The notes under the pieces: model-generated | What the model was told of the DNA's origin: nothing | Databases searched by the model: none | Seen by the model: only the letters and a program-made list of their open reading frames with translations | Source: Sphingomonadaceae bacterium | GTDB lineage: Bacteria; Pseudomonadota; Alphaproteobacteria; Sphingomonadales; Sphingomonadaceae | Direction: 5' to 3' | NCBI GenBank assembly: GCA_947473355.1 | Contig: CANJCQ010000047.1 | Coordinates: 1 to 32,383 of the forward strand | DNA length: 32,383 nucleotides | Program-made: the position numbers and the translations under genes | In this document: piece after piece, positions 32,282 through 32,383 of the stretch | Layout of the letters: the number at the start of each line of letters is the position of its first letter | Numbering within the stretch: the first letter of the stretch is position 1

Positions 32282-32379
32282 CGTTCCGACCCTCTCGTTC
32301 AGTCGGAACCCTATGAATCACCCCAGATTCATCTTGGGAATCGCAAAATCTCATCTATCCACAATTCGTCCACACGGCC
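31503..32379 (-). mobile_element. IS5-family insertion sequence (IS427-like group), 877 bp
   Basis: Terminal inverted repeats of 17 bp, GGCCGTGTGGACGAATT, are exact at 31503-31519 and 32363-32379. They are flanked by TA on both sides (31501-31502 and 32380-32381), a likely target duplication, within a CTAG sequence at each end. It carries two overlapping transposase frames. All parts look intact, so it may be recent and active. It has inserted in the gene of unknown function at 31004-31499. Confidence 0.92.
31950..31958 (-). other. probable programmed -1 frameshift site of the IS transposase
   Basis: On the minus strand AAAAGGGGG lies where the first frame (reading GCA AAA GGG GGC) and second frame (CGC AAA AGG GGG) both code for transposase-like sequence. 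A slip of one base back on this run would join the two frames in register with the conserved DDE domain. Confidence 0.7.
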
Positions 32380-32383
32380 TAGA

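Noticed and set aside
1..32383. CRISPR array
   Set aside because: No series of regularly spaced direct repeats was found; all repeats seen are paired inverted elements or IS ends.

Overview
The window looks like a chromosomal segment of a sphingomonad-type alphaproteobacterium (Sphingomonadales). The evidence is high-GC coding sequence, an ftsE-ftsX operon of alphaproteobacterial type, a GTTC-N7-GTTC LexA box, dispersed 'cttcgacaagctcag' and 'cgtcatccccgcgaaag' hairpin repeats, and a DUF3489-DUF2924-serine recombinase cassette. The species cannot be named from the sequence alone.

Layout. Positions 1-3528 are accessory DNA: a MerR-like regulator with a cut-off partner gene, a stub of an IS21 transposase, and a three-gene cassette (DUF3489, DUF2924, large serine recombinase) with overlapping reading frames. 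It lies about 200 bp from the 3' end of a tRNA-Leu(GAG) gene (3730-3816). Positions 3958-9301 are core: a zinc-ribbon membrane protein diverges from a tightly overlapped operon ftsE, ftsX, a YdcF-like gene, a PlsC-like acyltransferase and an unusual NRAMP-family transporter.

Positions 9311-25949 form a large catabolic locus. On the minus strand, reading from 18483 downward, are ThuA-like, Gfo/Idh/MocA dehydrogenase, sugar isomerase/epimerase, MFS sugar-type transporter, second isomerase/epimerase, then a separately promoted small subunit plus GMC flavoprotein dehydrogenase, followed by a Bcr/CflA-type efflux gene. On the plus strand, diverging from ThuA, are xylulokinase, xylose isomerase, two overlapping acyl-CoA dehydrogenases and a 3-ketosteroid-dehydrogenase-like flavoprotein. 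The same palindrome, TTGGTCAGACCA, sits in both promoter regions (13010 and 18554), so I infer one regulon under a GntR/FadR-type repressor not present here. The best reading is oxidative (3-keto-sugar) breakdown of a glycoside, xylose salvage through the isomerase pathway, and possibly beta-oxidation-like attack on the aglycone.

Positions 25992-27879 are core again (L,D-transpeptidase, purA). From about 28510 to the end the DNA is visibly less GC-rich and accessory: an SOS-type umuDC pair with a LexA box on top of the umuD start, a divergent secreted-type nuclease, and a gene of unknown function interrupted by an 877-bp IS5-family element that ends four bases before the window does.
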